64,000 bases of DNA from an uncultured Sphingobacteriales bacterium (lineage in GTDB: Bacteria > Bacteroidota > Bacteroidia > Chitinophagales > Chitinophagaceae): positions 59,390 through 123,389 of the forward strand of contig CALMQS010000014.1 in assembly GCA_937871285.1 (NCBI GenBank), in the 5' to 3' direction. The notes below the pieces were generated by a model. The model did not search any database, was not told the DNA's origin, and saw only the letters and a program-made list of their open reading frames with translations. Below are positions 52,283 to 61,663 of this stretch, one piece after another (within the stretch, counting starts at the first letter, position 1; each line of letters starts with the position of its first letter). The translations under genes were made by a program, and so were the position numbers.

Positions 52283-55200
52283 ATGGCTTATAGAAATCTT
52301 GTCTTTTTATTTTTAGCTGCCGGCGCATTCTCTATATTGCTATCCGCCTGCAGACAGGAACAGAAAATGTTAAAAAAAATTCCGGCTGCCCGGTCGGGTA
52401 TTCATTTTAATAACATTGTTATTGAAAATGACTCCATCAATCCCATTGATCTTGAATACCTGTACAATGGCGGTGGTGTGGCTGCAGGGGATTTTAATAA
52501 CGATGGATTACCTGATTTATACTTTACCGCCAGCACCACTTTCAATAAGTTATATCTTAATGAAGGTGATCTCCGTTTCAGCGACATTACGGAAACAGCG
52601 GGTGTTGCAGGAGAGGGTATATGGAGTAACGCGGCATCTGTAGTGGATATAAATAACGACGGGTGGAAGGATATTTATGTTTGCGCAACGATTAAGAAAG
52701 ACCCGATGAAAAGAAAAAATCTTTTATACATCAACCAGGGATTGAACGCGAACAATATACCCGTGTTTAAGGAAATGGCAGAAAGCTATGGGCTGGCAGA
52801 TACGGCCTACGCCGTTCATGCCGCTTTTTTTGATTTCGATAATGACGGAGACCTTGATATGTATCTTGCCAATACCAGGCTTGCCGGGCGAAACAGCGCT
52901 CTTTTTTTTAATGATAATACAGGCGATACCCTTAGGGATGATTATGATAAGCTTTTTCGTAACGACTGGAACGGGGCAGTGCAGCATCCTGTATTTACAG
53001 ATATTACTGCGGATGCAGGCATAGGCGCCCACGGGTTTGCACTGGGGCTGGCTGTGGCGGATATAAATAACGACGGGTGGAAGGATATTTATGTAGCCAA
53101 TGATTTTCTCTCTAATGATGAATTGTATATTAACAATAAGAACGGCACATTTACCAATATGCGCGACCGGTATTTTAAGCACACCTCGCAGAATGCCATG
53201 GGAACGGATATAGCGGATATCAACAACGACGGGCTGGCAGATGTTATTACGGTTGATATGAACCCGGAAGATAATTTCAGGAAGAAAAAAAATATGGGTA
53301 GCGCTAATTATTTTTTGTATCAGCAAATGAGAAGCGGTCATTATGCGCTTCAATATGTTCGTAATACCCTGCAGCTCAACCAGGGACCTTCTATAGGCAA
53401 TAATGATACGATTGGAGAACCGGTATTCAGCGAGATTGGTTTTTATGCCGGTGTGGCGGAAACAGACTGGAGCTGGAACCCCTCCTTAGCCGATTTTGAC
53501 AACGACGGGTACAGGGATATCATTATCACCAACGGTTATCCGCGCGATGTTACAGACCATGATTTTAGCGCATACAGGCAAAAGGCTTCACCCTCCACCA
53601 CCAGGCAGCAGCTCATTGATCAGATACCGCAAATTAAGATTGCCAATTACGTATTCCGGAATACCAATGGACTGCAATTTGAAAATGTTACCGGGCAGTG
53701 GGGCTTGGATGAACCCGGCTTTTCAAGCGGCGCGGTATATGTTGATCTCGACAGCGATGGCGACCTGGATTATGTAATAAACAATATCAATGAAAAAGCC
53801 TCGGTATATGAAAATACGCTCAACGGAAAAACACGTATAAGTGCGAATTTTTTGCAGGTGAAATTCAAAGGCGGTGAAAAGAACAGGAACGGACTGGGAG
53901 CAATAGCGGCAATTTATTATAATAACGGCCACAAACAGGTATATGAAAATACCCCTTACCGGGGCTATCTTTCCACAGTGAATGATATAGCACATTTTGG
54001 ACTGGGGAAAACCGCGGTTATAGATTCACTGGTTGTTAGCTGGCCCGGCGGGTACAAACAAATCCTAAAACAAATTGCCGCAAACCAGGTGCTGGAAGTT
54101 AATATACGGGATGCAGCGCCTTATACGCCGCCGGCAGATCGCATAGCACGTGATCATTTGTTCACTGATATAACAAATGAATCAGGAATACATTATCGTC
54201 ATGGTGAAGTGGATTTTGTAGATTTTAATTATCAGCGTCTGCTGCCGCATAAGCTTTCACAGTACGGCCCGCCATTAGCCGCGGGTGATGTATATGGTAA
54301 CGGATTGGATGCTATTGTAATTGGCGGTAACACGGTAATGGATCCGGCAGTGCTGGCACAGCAGCCCAACGGGACATTCCTAAAACATATCCTTCCTGCC
54401 GCAACGGTCCCCGATGCAAGAAAGCCTGAAACAATGGGTATGCTTTTATTTGATGCCGATAATGATGGCGATCTGGATATATACATGGCAAGCGGCAGCA
54501 GCGAGTTTACACCCGATACTAAAAACTACCAGGATCGTTTCTATATCAACCAGGGCAACGGAAAGTTTACCATAGCGGAAGATGTTATCCCGGTCAATTA
54601 TTCAAGCAAGAGTTGTGTAAAGGCGGCCGATTATGACCATGATGGTGATCTTGACCTGTTTATTGGTGGGCGGGTACTGCCCGGAAAATACCCGCAGCCG
54701 GTGAGCAGCATTATTTTGCGGAACGACTCCGGGCCTGGTACTGTTAAATTTACGGATGTAACCGGGGAGGTAGCCCATGCCCTTATTGATATCGGTTTGG
54801 TTTGCGATGCCTTATGGACAGATTTTGATAACGACGGATGGGAAGACCTGGTTATTGCCGGGGAGTGGATGCCACTGGTATTTTTAAAGAACAACCGGGG
54901 GAAATTTAAACGGTTAACGGATAGTGGCATTGAGCAGCACAAAGGCTGGTGGAGCAGCCTGGTAGCCGGCGATTTTGATAACGATGGCGATATGGATTAT
55001 ATGGCCGGTAACCTTGGGGAAAATTCCTTTTACCGCGCAGGTGCAGCTCATCCTGTGCGTATTTATGGAAAGGACTTTGATAAAAATGGAGGATATGATA
55101 TTATTACCACTGTATATTTAAAAGATGAGCAGGGAATACGGAAAGAATTTCCTGCGCAAAACCGCGATGAAATGATGGAGCAGTTGCCGGGCTTGAAAAA

Positions 55201-55861
55201 GCGTTTCATTACCTATAAAAGTTTTGGAAAAGCCACTGTTCACGACATGTTTACGAAAGAAGAATTACAGGACGCCCTGGTACTGGAAGCGAATAATATG
55301 AAAAGCTGCTTTATAAAGAACATGGGCAACGGTAAATTTGAATGCCATCCGCTGCCGGCACAGGCACAACTGGCGCCCCTGTATGGTATGGTGGCGGATG
55401 ATTTTAACGGCGATGGTAACCTGGATGTGGTAATGAATGGCAATGATTTTGGAACGGAAGTATCAACAGGGCGTTACGATGCATTGAACGGACTGGTGCT
55501 GCTGGGTGATGGCAATGGGAATTTCAGCGCCCAAACCATACTGCAAAGCGGTATTTTTATTCCGGGTGATGGTAAGGCCCTGGTTCGCCTGAGGCAGGCC
55601 GGTAGCCATTACCTGCTTGCCGCCTCTCAAAACCAAAACCTGTTAAAAATTTTCAGGCAAAAGAAAGATAACCGCCTGATCGCTTTGCAGCCAGGCGAGC
55701 TGTATGTCATTGTTCATCTCAAAAACGGCAAAAGCCGCAAAGTGGAATTTTCGTATGGCGATTCTTTTCTTTCCCAGTCTGCACGGTTCATTGCCATGAA
55801 TGAAGCCATGGAAAGTATAGCATTTTTTGATCGGGAAGGGCAATGCAGGCTGATTCAATAA
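52283..55861 (+). CDS. Large VCBS/FG-GAP-repeat lipoprotein with ASPIC/UnbV domain
   Basis: The 1192-residue protein has a lipoprotein signal (FSILLSAC, lipid Cys23). About 13 calcium-binding DxDxDG loops of FG-GAP/VCBS repeats run through it, for example DFNNDGLPDLYF, DFDNDGDLDMYL, DADNDGDLDIYM and DYDHDGDLDLFI. They should build one or two beta propellers. An ASPIC/UnbV domain lies at about 525-605 (NRNGLGAIAAIYYNNGHKQV, VIDSLVVSWPGGYKQIL). Proteins of this build are common next to SusCD genes and are thought to act at the cell surface in binding. It is divergent from the sigma factor. Confidence 0.92.
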   Translation: MAYRNLVFLFLAAGAFSILLSACRQEQKMLKKIPAARSGIHFNNIVIENDSINPIDLEYLYNGGGVAAGDFNNDGLPDLYFTASTTFNKLYLNEGDLRFSDITETAGVAGEGIWSNAASVVDINNDGWKDIYVCATIKKDPMKRKNLLYINQGLNANNIPVFKEMAESYGLADTAYAVHAAFFDFDNDGDLDMYLANTRLAGRNSALFFNDNTGDTLRDDYDKLFRNDWNGAVQHPVFTDITADAGIGAHGFALGLAVADINNDGWKDIYVANDFLSNDELYINNKNGTFTNMRDRYFKHTSQNAMGTDIADINNDGLADVITVDMNPEDNFRKKKNMGSANYFLYQQMRSGHYALQYVRNTLQLNQGPSIGNNDTIGEPVFSEIGFYAGVAETDWSWNPSLADFDNDGYRDIIITNGYPRDVTDHDFSAYRQKASPSTTRQQLIDQIPQIKIANYVFRNTNGLQFENVTGQWGLDEPGFSSGAVYVDLDSDGDLDYVINNINEKASVYENTLNGKTRISANFLQVKFKGGEKNRNGLGAIAAIYYNNGHKQVYENTPYRGYLSTVNDIAHFGLGKTAVIDSLVVSWPGGYKQILKQIAANQVLEVNIRDAAPYTPPADRIARDHLFTDITNESGIHYRHGEVDFVDFNYQRLLPHKLSQYGPPLAAGDVYGNGLDAIVIGGNTVMDPAVLAQQPNGTFLKHILPAATVPDARKPETMGMLLFDADNDGDLDIYMASGSSEFTPDTKNYQDRFYINQGNGKFTIAEDVIPVNYSSKSCVKAADYDHDGDLDLFIGGRVLPGKYPQPVSSIILRNDSGPGTVKFTDVTGEVAHALIDIGLVCDALWTDFDNDGWEDLVIAGEWMPLVFLKNNRGKFKRLTDSGIEQHKGWWSSLVAGDFDNDGDMDYMAGNLGENSFYRAGAAHPVRIYGKDFDKNGGYDIITTVYLKDEQGIRKEFPAQNRDEMMEQLPGLKKRFITYKSFGKATVHDMFTKEELQDALVLEANNMKSCFIKNMGNGKFECHPLPAQAQLAPLYGMVADDFNGDGNLDVVMNGNDFGTEVSTGRYDALNGLVLLGDGNGNFSAQTILQSGIFIPGDGKALVRLRQAGSHYLLAASQNQNLLKIFRQKKDNRLIALQPGELYVIVHLKNGKSRKVEFSYGDSFLSQSARFIAMNEAMESIAFFDREGQCRLIQ

Positions 55862-55869
55862 CGCGCCTC

Positions 55870-56035
55870 TCAGGCACAAAGCACCAAAAGACAAATCACA
55901 AAAAACAAACTTGCCTACCGGCATGCAGGCCTGTCCGCCGGGGCGGATAAAATTCAAATCCGAAGCCGGAAACCCGAAATCCGAAGCGAAATACCACAAA
56001 CGATAAACCACAAACAATAAACGATAAACTCAACA
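55870..56035 (-). repeat. Inverted copy of the TTCGGATTT repeat with GC-rich insert
   Basis: Read on the minus strand it matches the repeat at 18030-18320: CGCTTCGGATTTCGGGTTTC, GGCTTCGGATTTGAATTTTA, then TTGTGATTTGTCTTTTGGTG (55881-55901). Between GAATTTTAT and TTTGTTTTTTGTGATTTG sits a GC-rich insert of about 36 bp (55911-55946) with CAGGCCTG and CCGCC/GCGG palindromes. The copies near 18280 lack this insert. Confidence 0.75.
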
Positions 56036-56117
56036 TTGAAACGGATTCTCCCTGCACCCTGCACCCTGCAACATGAAACATGTTATTGCGTAAATTGCAT
56101 CATAAATAATTACAATT

Positions 56118-56681
56118 ATGCTTGAATGGCTTAAACAACCCTGGCCATGGTATGTAGCCGGACCCCTGATAGGACTGACGGTACCCGCTTTGCTGCTGCT
56201 TGGCAACAAAACCTTCGGTATATCTTCCTCCCTGCGGCATATCTGCGCCATTTGCATTCCCGCCAAAATTCCGTTTTTCAGGTACGACTGGAAGAAGGAG
56301 GCCTGGAACCTGTTTTTTGTAGGTGGTATTTTACTCGGAGGTATAGTGGCGGCACAATGGCTGGCCAACCCTGCGCCGGTACAGGTGCACCCTCATCTGG
56401 CGGAAGAACTGGCGGCTTATGGCGTAACGGATTATAACGGGATTGTACCCCCTGATCTTTTTTCCTGGCAGGAATTATTTACCCTGCGCGGCTTTATTAT
56501 GATTGTTGTTGGCGGTTTTATGGTGGGCTTTGGTACACGTTATGCCGGGGGCTGCACCAGCGGCCATGCTATTATGGGGCTGAGCAACCTGCAATGGCCC
56601 TCGCTCGTAGCTACCTGTTGCTTTATGACAGGCGGCTTTGTGATGACCTGGCTTATTCTTCCCTATATTTTGCAGTTATAA
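56118..56681 (+). CDS. YeeE/YedE-family transporter half, N-terminal part
   Basis: The 187-residue membrane protein has about four spans. Its signature is GTRYAGGCTSGHAIMGLSNL near residue 140, with the Cys that in characterised YeeE proteins guides thiosulfate through the pore. WYVAGPLIGLTVPALLLLGN is the first span. The paired gene 47 bp downstream encodes the other half. Together they probably import a reduced sulfur compound. The identification is firm; the substrate is inference. Confidence 0.9.
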   Translation: MLEWLKQPWPWYVAGPLIGLTVPALLLLGNKTFGISSSLRHICAICIPAKIPFFRYDWKKEAWNLFFVGGILLGGIVAAQWLANPAPVQVHPHLAEELAAYGVTDYNGIVPPDLFSWQELFTLRGFIMIVVGGFMVGFGTRYAGGCTSGHAIMGLSNLQWPSLVATCCFMTGGFVMTWLILPYILQL

Positions 56682-56727
56682 TAAACTACAAACCAAAAAC
56701 TATAAACTACAAACTACAAACTCAGAT

Positions 56728-57261
56728 ATGCTGGTTAAAGAAAAGAAAGCTGAAACCTCCGCTTTAAAAATAGATTTGGGAAACACAGATTATGAAGTGC
56801 GTTCGCAAAATGCCATGTGCGTAAATGAAAGCACTCTCGACAGGCCGCTTGTTTCTAATGTTAAGTATGGCTTACTGGGCATTTTTTTCGGGATCGTATT
56901 TGTGAAAGCCGAAATCGTTTCCTGGTTCAGGATACAGGAAATGTTTAAGCTGCAAAGCTTTCACATGTATGGCGTTATTGGCTCGGCGGTGGTAATAGGT
57001 ATGATCAGTGTGGCGCTGATCAAAAAATACAATGCCAGGTCAATAGAAGGAGAAAAAATTCACTTAGAGCCCAAGCGCTTTCATAAAGGGCAAATTTATG
57101 GCGGGCTGATCTTCGGATTAGGCTGGGCTGTTACCGGCGCCTGCCCCGGACCCCTGTATGCGCAAATTGGAACCGGGGCTACCGTAATTATAATAACCTT
57201 ATTAAGCGCAGTGGCCGGAACCTGGGTATATGGCCGTTTTATGAACAGGTTGCCACATTAA
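56728..57261 (+). CDS. YeeE/YedE-family transporter half, C-terminal part (DUF6691 type)
   Basis: The 177-residue membrane protein is the partner of the preceding gene. A long cytoplasmic start (to about 45) is followed by four spans. The signature is GLGWAVTGACPGPLYAQIGT near residue 135, with a Cys equivalent to the one in the first half. SSVERIHLEPKRFHKG-like charged loop residues precede it. The pair is one transporter split over two genes, as often seen in Bacteroidota. The spacer carries a run of ACAAACTACAAACT words. Confidence 0.88.
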   Translation: MLVKEKKAETSALKIDLGNTDYEVRSQNAMCVNESTLDRPLVSNVKYGLLGIFFGIVFVKAEIVSWFRIQEMFKLQSFHMYGVIGSAVVIGMISVALIKKYNARSIEGEKIHLEPKRFHKGQIYGGLIFGLGWAVTGACPGPLYAQIGTGATVIIITLLSAVAGTWVYGRFMNRLPH

Positions 57262-57317
57262 ACCACATAAACAATAACAAACGGGTTTTCATTTCCGAAT
57301 ATCCAAAATTCAGTTTA

Positions 57318-57821
57318 TTATTTCCTGAAGCCAATCCTTTCCCGTTTGCTGAAGTCCTCCTCCTGTTCTTTTTTGTTCAGAAGGAAATGAAGTGCCTGGT
57401 ATATATCTTTAAACTTTTTGTTGCTGCTTTGCTCTATCTCAGCCAGCTTTTCGGCCAGTTCTTTATACTGGTGCGCCATTTGCCGCAAAGCTATGAACGC
57501 CCGTACAATAGCTACATTGATTTTCACGGCTGTATCACTTTTCAGCACACTTGCCAGCATAGTAACGCCGTGTTCAGTAAATGCATTGGGCAGATATCGC
57601 CTTCCTCCCCGGTTTGAGGTCACAATTTGTGACCTCAAACCGTTCCATTCAGTTGGGGTGAGTTGAAACATAAAATCGGGTGGGAATCTTCCGGGATTGC
57701 GCCTGACAGACTGATTAAGAACTTTAGTTTCTATTCCATACAGGTTCGCCAGGTCAAAATCGAGCATTACTTTTTCACCTCTTATTTCATATATCTTTTG
57801 CTGGATGATGGTGATATCCAT
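57318..57821 (-). CDS. ORF6N-domain DNA-binding protein
   Basis: The 167-residue protein has the ORF6N domain in its N-terminal 90 residues: GEKVMLDFDLANLYGIETKV, NPGRFPPDFMFQLTPTEW, LRSQIVTSNRGGRRYLPNAF and TEHGVTMLASVLKSDTAVKI. A charged coiled-coil tail follows (ELAEKLAEIEQSSNKKFKDI). ORF6N proteins are common in phages and islands and are frequent stand-alone genes in Bacteroidota. It is read away from the ribosomal operon. No other phage gene is nearby. Confidence 0.92.
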   Translation of the reverse strand: MDITIIQQKIYEIRGEKVMLDFDLANLYGIETKVLNQSVRRNPGRFPPDFMFQLTPTEWNGLRSQIVTSNRGGRRYLPNAFTEHGVTMLASVLKSDTAVKINVAIVRAFIALRQMAHQYKELAEKLAEIEQSSNKKFKDIYQALHFLLNKKEQEEDFSKRERIGFRK

Positions 57822-57995
57822 AGTGTGTTTTTCAGGTTGAGCAATAATTACTTATCTAAAAATAATAAAATATATAATTACGGGTAAACTAAAAAAGGGA
57901 AGTGAAGATTTACCCGTGTAAACCTCCTGAAATGACCCCCTGCAGGCGGCAGCTTGCGGCACCCTGAAACATTTTTTAATTTTCTTTCCCAACTA

Positions 57996-58027
57996 TTTGG
58001 CAATAAACAATAAGGCACATACCTTTG
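57996..58027 (+). promoter_or_regulatory. Promoter of the S10 ribosomal operon
   Basis: TTTG (57996-57999), 20 nt, then TACCTTTG (58020-58027) is a near-ideal Bacteroidota housekeeping promoter (TTTG / TAnnTTTG). Transcription would begin around 58033, about 27 nt before the rpsJ start. This excludes the upstream in-frame ATG at 57997. Confidence 0.8.
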
Positions 58028-58059
58028 CACTCCCAAAATCAAAACGGGTAGTTTACGGT

Positions 58060-58365
58060 ATGTCTCAAAGAATCAGAATAAAATTACAGAGCTACGATCA
58101 CAATCTGGTAGATAAATCTGCCGAAAAGATCGTTAAAACTGTGCGCAGTACCGGTGCTGTGGTAACAGGACCTATTCCTTTACCTACACACAAAAAAATA
58201 TTTACGGTATTGCGTTCGCCTCATGTAAACAAGAAGAGTCGTGAACAGTTCCAGCTTTCCACGCATAAGCGTTTGCTGGATATTTACACTTCCTCTTCCC
58301 GTACCGTGGATGCGCTGAGCAAGTTAGACCTGCCCAGTGGTGTGGATGTAGAGATCAAAGCGTAA
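58060..58365 (+). CDS. rpsJ: 30S ribosomal protein S10
   Basis: S10 has 101 residues, the normal length, starting [20 protein letters not shown] at 58060. [20 protein letters not shown] and the loop [20 protein letters not shown] are the family core. It is a 30S head protein that also serves as NusE in antitermination. It opens the S10 operon here; fusA, often found before it in Bacteroidota, is absent. Confidence 0.98.
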   Translation: MSQRIRIKLQSYDHNLVDKSAEKIVKTVRSTGAVVTGPIPLPTHKKIFTVLRSPHVNKKSREQFQLSTHKRLLDIYTSSSRTVDALSKLDLPSGVDVEIKA

Positions 58366-58696
58366 TTTTTGATCATCCCCCGCAAAGGCGGGAGAAAAAT
58401 GAAGCAACTTAGTTCTTACTATATATTCCATCTGCCAATTGCGGGAAACCAAAAAAAAGCAGCGCTGGATTGCCGGAAGCAAAAGGGGTAAAGCCCGTTT
58501 GGTCATAACCAGCTTATGATTTCCGGTTTTTGGAGAATTAAATATGAACTAGCCCTTCGAGGTTAGTTTACCGCTGGTACTTCCTCTTTCACAAGTGGGA
58601 AATACGGGAAAAGGTCGGCGGCAAACGGGGATTGAAGCATTGGATATTATACGATCCGGTCTGTCTCTTTAACCTAACGGGTATAAAAACAAAACA
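58366..58696 (+). other. Long gene-free spacer between rpsJ and rplC
   Basis: The 331-bp gap is large for an S10 operon. CCCGC/GCGGG (about 58379-58392) forms a small hairpin just after the rpsJ stop, without a T-run. No reading frame is credible. It might hold a control element of the downstream genes, a second promoter or inserted repeat DNA; nothing decides this. Confidence 0.45.
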
Positions 58697-59317
58697 ATGA
58701 AAGGTATTATTGGTAAAAAAATCGGGATGACCAGCATCTTCAATCCTGCCGACGGCACGCAAACTGCCGTTACTATTATTGAAGCTGGTCCCTGCGTGGT
58801 TACGCAGGTTAAAACAAAAGAAACCGACGGCTACAGTTCAGTTCAGTTGGGTTTTGGCGATAAAACGGAAAAGCATACTATAAAAGCAGAAGCTGGTCAC
58901 TACGCCAAATCAAATACTCCCGCTAAAAAGTTCGTAAAAGAATTCCGCGATTTTTCTATTGAAAAAAATATTGGTGAAACGGTTACGCTCGACATTTTCG
59001 CCGAAGGCGATAAAGTGGAAGTAATAGGCACCACAAAAGGTAAAGGTTTCCAGGGTGTGGTTAAACGTCACGGATTTCATGGCGTAGGTGAACAATCGCA
59101 CGGGCAGCACGACCGACAGAGAGCACCTGGTTCCATTGGTAACTCTTCCGATGCATCGCGCGTATTTAAAGGTATGCGTATGGCAGGCCGTATGGGGGGC
59201 GACAGGGTGAAAGTGAAAGGATTAAAAGTGGTGAAAATGTTCCCCGATAAAAACTACCTGCTGGTAAGCGGAGCTGTTCCGGGGTATAATGGTTCAATTG
59301 TATTAATTCAAAAGTAA
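58697..59317 (+). CDS. rplC: 50S ribosomal protein L3
   Basis: L3 has 206 residues. It begins [20 protein letters not shown] and contains [39 protein letters not shown] and [20 protein letters not shown], the loop that reaches the peptidyl-transferase centre. It binds 23S rRNA early in 50S assembly. It is followed by rplD after 50 bp. Confidence 0.98.
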   Translation: MKGIIGKKIGMTSIFNPADGTQTAVTIIEAGPCVVTQVKTKETDGYSSVQLGFGDKTEKHTIKAEAGHYAKSNTPAKKFVKEFRDFSIEKNIGETVTLDIFAEGDKVEVIGTTKGKGFQGVVKRHGFHGVGEQSHGQHDRQRAPGSIGNSSDASRVFKGMRMAGRMGGDRVKVKGLKVVKMFPDKNYLLVSGAVPGYNGSIVLIQK

Positions 59318-59367
59318 AGTCACTGCCGGTACACAGGTAACTGTGTACCGGCAAAATATTTTATACA

Positions 59368-60009
59368 ATGCAAGTAGATATTTTAAATAAAGCAGGTGAG
59401 AAAACAGGCCGCACAGCAGAACTGCCTGATGAAATTTTTGGAATTGAGCCAAACGATCATGTCATCTACCTCGCTGTAAAGCAGTTCCTGGCCGCACAGC
59501 GCCAGGGAACGCACAAGGTTAAAACCCGTGCCGAAGTTAAAGGATCCAGCCGCAAGCTGCATCGTCAGAAAGGTACAGGCGGCGCACGTAAAGGCAATAT
59601 CCGCAACCCTTTATATAAAGGTGGCGGTACCATATTCGGACCCAAGCCACATGGCTACGACATTAAGCTGAACCGTAAAGTAAAAGACCTGGCTAAAATA
59701 TCGGCCCTTTCTTATAAGGCAAAAGAAAATGCCATTGTAGTTATTGAAGATTTTGCTTTAGATACACCTAAAACCAAAGCAGCAGCCGGTGTAATTAAAA
59801 GTCTTAATCTGGATAAGAAAAGGACCTTATTCGTATTACCCGGTTATAATGAGAATGTACAGTTAAGCTTTCGTAATATGCCTACGGTGTTAGGCGTGTT
59901 GCTGGCTGATATAAATACGTATGATATTGTGAACAGTGATGTGCTGGTGCTTACAGAAAATGCGGCTAAAATATTTTCTGAAGAGGAAGCAGCAGTAGCA
60001 GAAGCATAA
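59368..60009 (+). CDS. rplD: 50S ribosomal protein L4
   Basis: L4 has 213 residues. The extended loop that lines the exit tunnel is HKVKTRAEVKGSSRKLHRQK through GGGTIFGPKPHGYDIKLNRK. It has the usual KGTGGARKGNIRNP. In Enterobacteria L4 also represses this operon; no such leader is visible here. The C-terminus is acidic (FSEEEAAVAEA). Confidence 0.97.
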   Translation: MQVDILNKAGEKTGRTAELPDEIFGIEPNDHVIYLAVKQFLAAQRQGTHKVKTRAEVKGSSRKLHRQKGTGGARKGNIRNPLYKGGGTIFGPKPHGYDIKLNRKVKDLAKISALSYKAKENAIVVIEDFALDTPKTKAAAGVIKSLNLDKKRTLFVLPGYNENVQLSFRNMPTVLGVLLADINTYDIVNSDVLVLTENAAKIFSEEEAAVAEA

Positions 60010-60058
60010 GCATAAGAGAAATTTTGAAAAGCTGGTTAAGATCAAAGGAGTAGATGAA

Positions 60059-60090
60059 TTTTCAAATTTTCAAATTTTCAAATTTTCAAA
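60059..60090 (+). repeat. Four tandem TTTTCAAA units between rplD and rplW
   Basis: Four exact 8-bp copies of TTTTCAAA lie 10 bp before the rplW start. Related words (AAAATTTTCAAATTATAAAC, CAAAATTTTCAAATTG) precede rpsC and rplP. The tract is transcribed as part of the operon and may simply serve as an unstructured A/U-rich ribosome landing site. Confidence 0.7.
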
Positions 60091-60099
60091 TTAACAAAG

Positions 60100-60399
60100 A
60101 TGAAACTTGCAGATGTACTTGTTAAGCCGATCATAAGCGAAAAAAGCAATAAGCTTACTGAAAAAAGGAATATATACGCTTTTAAGGTAGGACGCAGGGC
60201 TAATAAACTTGAAATAAAAAAGGCAGTGGAAGAATTTTATGGCATCAGCGTGACCAATGTAAATACGGTTGTTGTTCCAAGTAAAAGCAAATCGAGATTT
60301 ACGAAGGCAGGTGTTATTTCGGGACGCAAGCCTGCTTACAAAAAGGCATATGTAACAGTGGCCGAAGGAGAAAATATTGATCTGTACAGTACATTATAG
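60100..60399 (+). CDS. rplW: 50S ribosomal protein L23
   Basis: L23 has 99 residues with KPIISEKSNKLTEKRNIYAF at the N-terminus and VEEFYGISVTNVNTVVVPSK in the middle. It lies at the exit-tunnel mouth, where trigger factor and SRP dock. Length and position in the operon are normal. Confidence 0.97.
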   Translation: MKLADVLVKPIISEKSNKLTEKRNIYAFKVGRRANKLEIKKAVEEFYGISVTNVNTVVVPSKSKSRFTKAGVISGRKPAYKKAYVTVAEGENIDLYSTL

Positions 60400-60464
60400 G
60401 TCAAACGGATATTACATTATTAAAGCTGGCGAAGCTGAAAAGTTCGCGATAAAAAGAAATAACA

Positions 60465-61301
60465 ATGGCAGTAAGAAAATACAAACCAATGACAGCGGGC
60501 ACCCGCTGGAGAATTGGGAACGGATATGCCGAAATTACTACAGATACACCTGAAAAAAGTTTGCTGGAAGCAAAATCAAGAACAGGAGGACGTAATTTCC
60601 AGGGACGCCGCGCCATGCGCTATATTGGTGGCGGACACAAGCAGAAATACCGTATCGTAGATTTTAAGAGAGATAAAAAGGATATCAAAGCAACTGTGGC
60701 GTCTGTTGAGTACGATCCTAACCGTACTGCTTTTATTGCCCTGCTGCATTATGCCGACGGCGAAAAAAGATACATCATTGCACCGCAGGGATTGCAGGTG
60801 GGTGCTGTGATCATAAGCGGCGACAGTGTAGCGCCCGAGGTAGGAAATGCATTGCAGTTGAAGTATATGCCCCTGGGTACAAACGTACATAATATTGAAC
60901 TGCAACCCGGACAGGGAGGGAAGCTGGTACGCAGCGCCGGATCTTCTGCGCAACTGAGCAATAAGGAAGAAAAATACGGCGTGTTAAAAATGCCCAGTGG
61001 CGAGCTCAGGAAGATACTGATCAATTGTTATGCAACCGTAGGTGTGGTAAGCAACAGTGATCATAGCCAGGAAAGAGCCGGTAAGGCAGGTGTAAACCGC
61101 TGGAAAGGCGTTCGTCCGCGTGTACGTGGTGTGGCTATGAACCCTGTAGATCACCCGATGGGTGGTGGTGAAGGAAGAGCGTCCGGAGGGCATCCGAGAT
61201 CAAGAACCGGTAAATATGCCAAAGGATTGAAAACCCGCAAGCAAAAAGGTTCAGATAAGCTGATCATTCAGCGTAAAAACGGAAAGAAGCTGGCGAAATA
61301 A
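60465..61301 (+). CDS. rplB: 50S ribosomal protein L2
   Basis: L2 has 278 residues. It starts [20 protein letters not shown] and has [20 protein letters not shown]. The C-terminal [20 protein letters not shown] contains the conserved His near the peptidyl-transferase centre. It ends with a basic tail ([18 protein letters not shown]). It holds the two subunits together and is one of the best conserved proteins of the window. Confidence 0.98.
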   Translation: MAVRKYKPMTAGTRWRIGNGYAEITTDTPEKSLLEAKSRTGGRNFQGRRAMRYIGGGHKQKYRIVDFKRDKKDIKATVASVEYDPNRTAFIALLHYADGEKRYIIAPQGLQVGAVIISGDSVAPEVGNALQLKYMPLGTNVHNIELQPGQGGKLVRSAGSSAQLSNKEEKYGVLKMPSGELRKILINCYATVGVVSNSDHSQERAGKAGVNRWKGVRPRVRGVAMNPVDHPMGGGEGRASGGHPRSRTGKYAKGLKTRKQKGSDKLIIQRKNGKKLAK

Positions 61302-61351
61302 GTGATAAGATAAATCAGAAATCAACAAATCTAAAATCTGAAATATAGATT

Positions 61352-61624
61352 ATGGGTCGTTCAATTAAAAAAGGTCCTTATGTAGCAGATTACCTCGAAA
61401 AAAAGGTACTGGCTATGAACGAGGGCACAGCTAAAAAAGGTGTAATCAAAACCTGGAGTCGGCGTTCCACTATTACCCCCGATTTTGTGGGCAATACTTT
61501 TGCGGTGCATAATGGCAACAAGTTCATACCCGTGTATGTAACGGAGTATATGGTGGGTCATAAGTTAGGTGAATTTGCGCCTACCAGGAACTTTAAAGGA
61601 CACTCAAGCAAAAAAATAGCGTAA
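61352..61624 (+). CDS. rpsS: 30S ribosomal protein S19
   Basis: S19 has 90 residues, starting [20 protein letters not shown] and containing [20 protein letters not shown] and [16 protein letters not shown]. It lies in the 30S head with S13. The order rplB-rpsS-rplV is the usual one. Confidence 0.98.
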   Translation: MGRSIKKGPYVADYLEKKVLAMNEGTAKKGVIKTWSRRSTITPDFVGNTFAVHNGNKFIPVYVTEYMVGHKLGEFAPTRNFKGHSSKKIA

Positions 61625-61663
61625 ATAATAGTTCCCTCTTATGGGAACCCGAAAACATAAAAA

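Noticed and set aside
52724..53353. 209-codon minus-strand frame rich in Ile
   Set aside because: It is antisense to the VCBS gene. The Ile-rich composition comes from the reverse complement of the repeated Asp/Asn codons of the calcium loops.
57318..57821. Prophage indicated by the ORF6N gene
   Set aside because: No integrase, capsid, tail or lysis gene is nearby, and ORF6N genes often stand alone in Bacteroidota.
57997..58059. N-terminal extension of rpsJ
   Set aside because: The extra 21 codons lie over and upstream of the promoter and are not part of any S10 protein.
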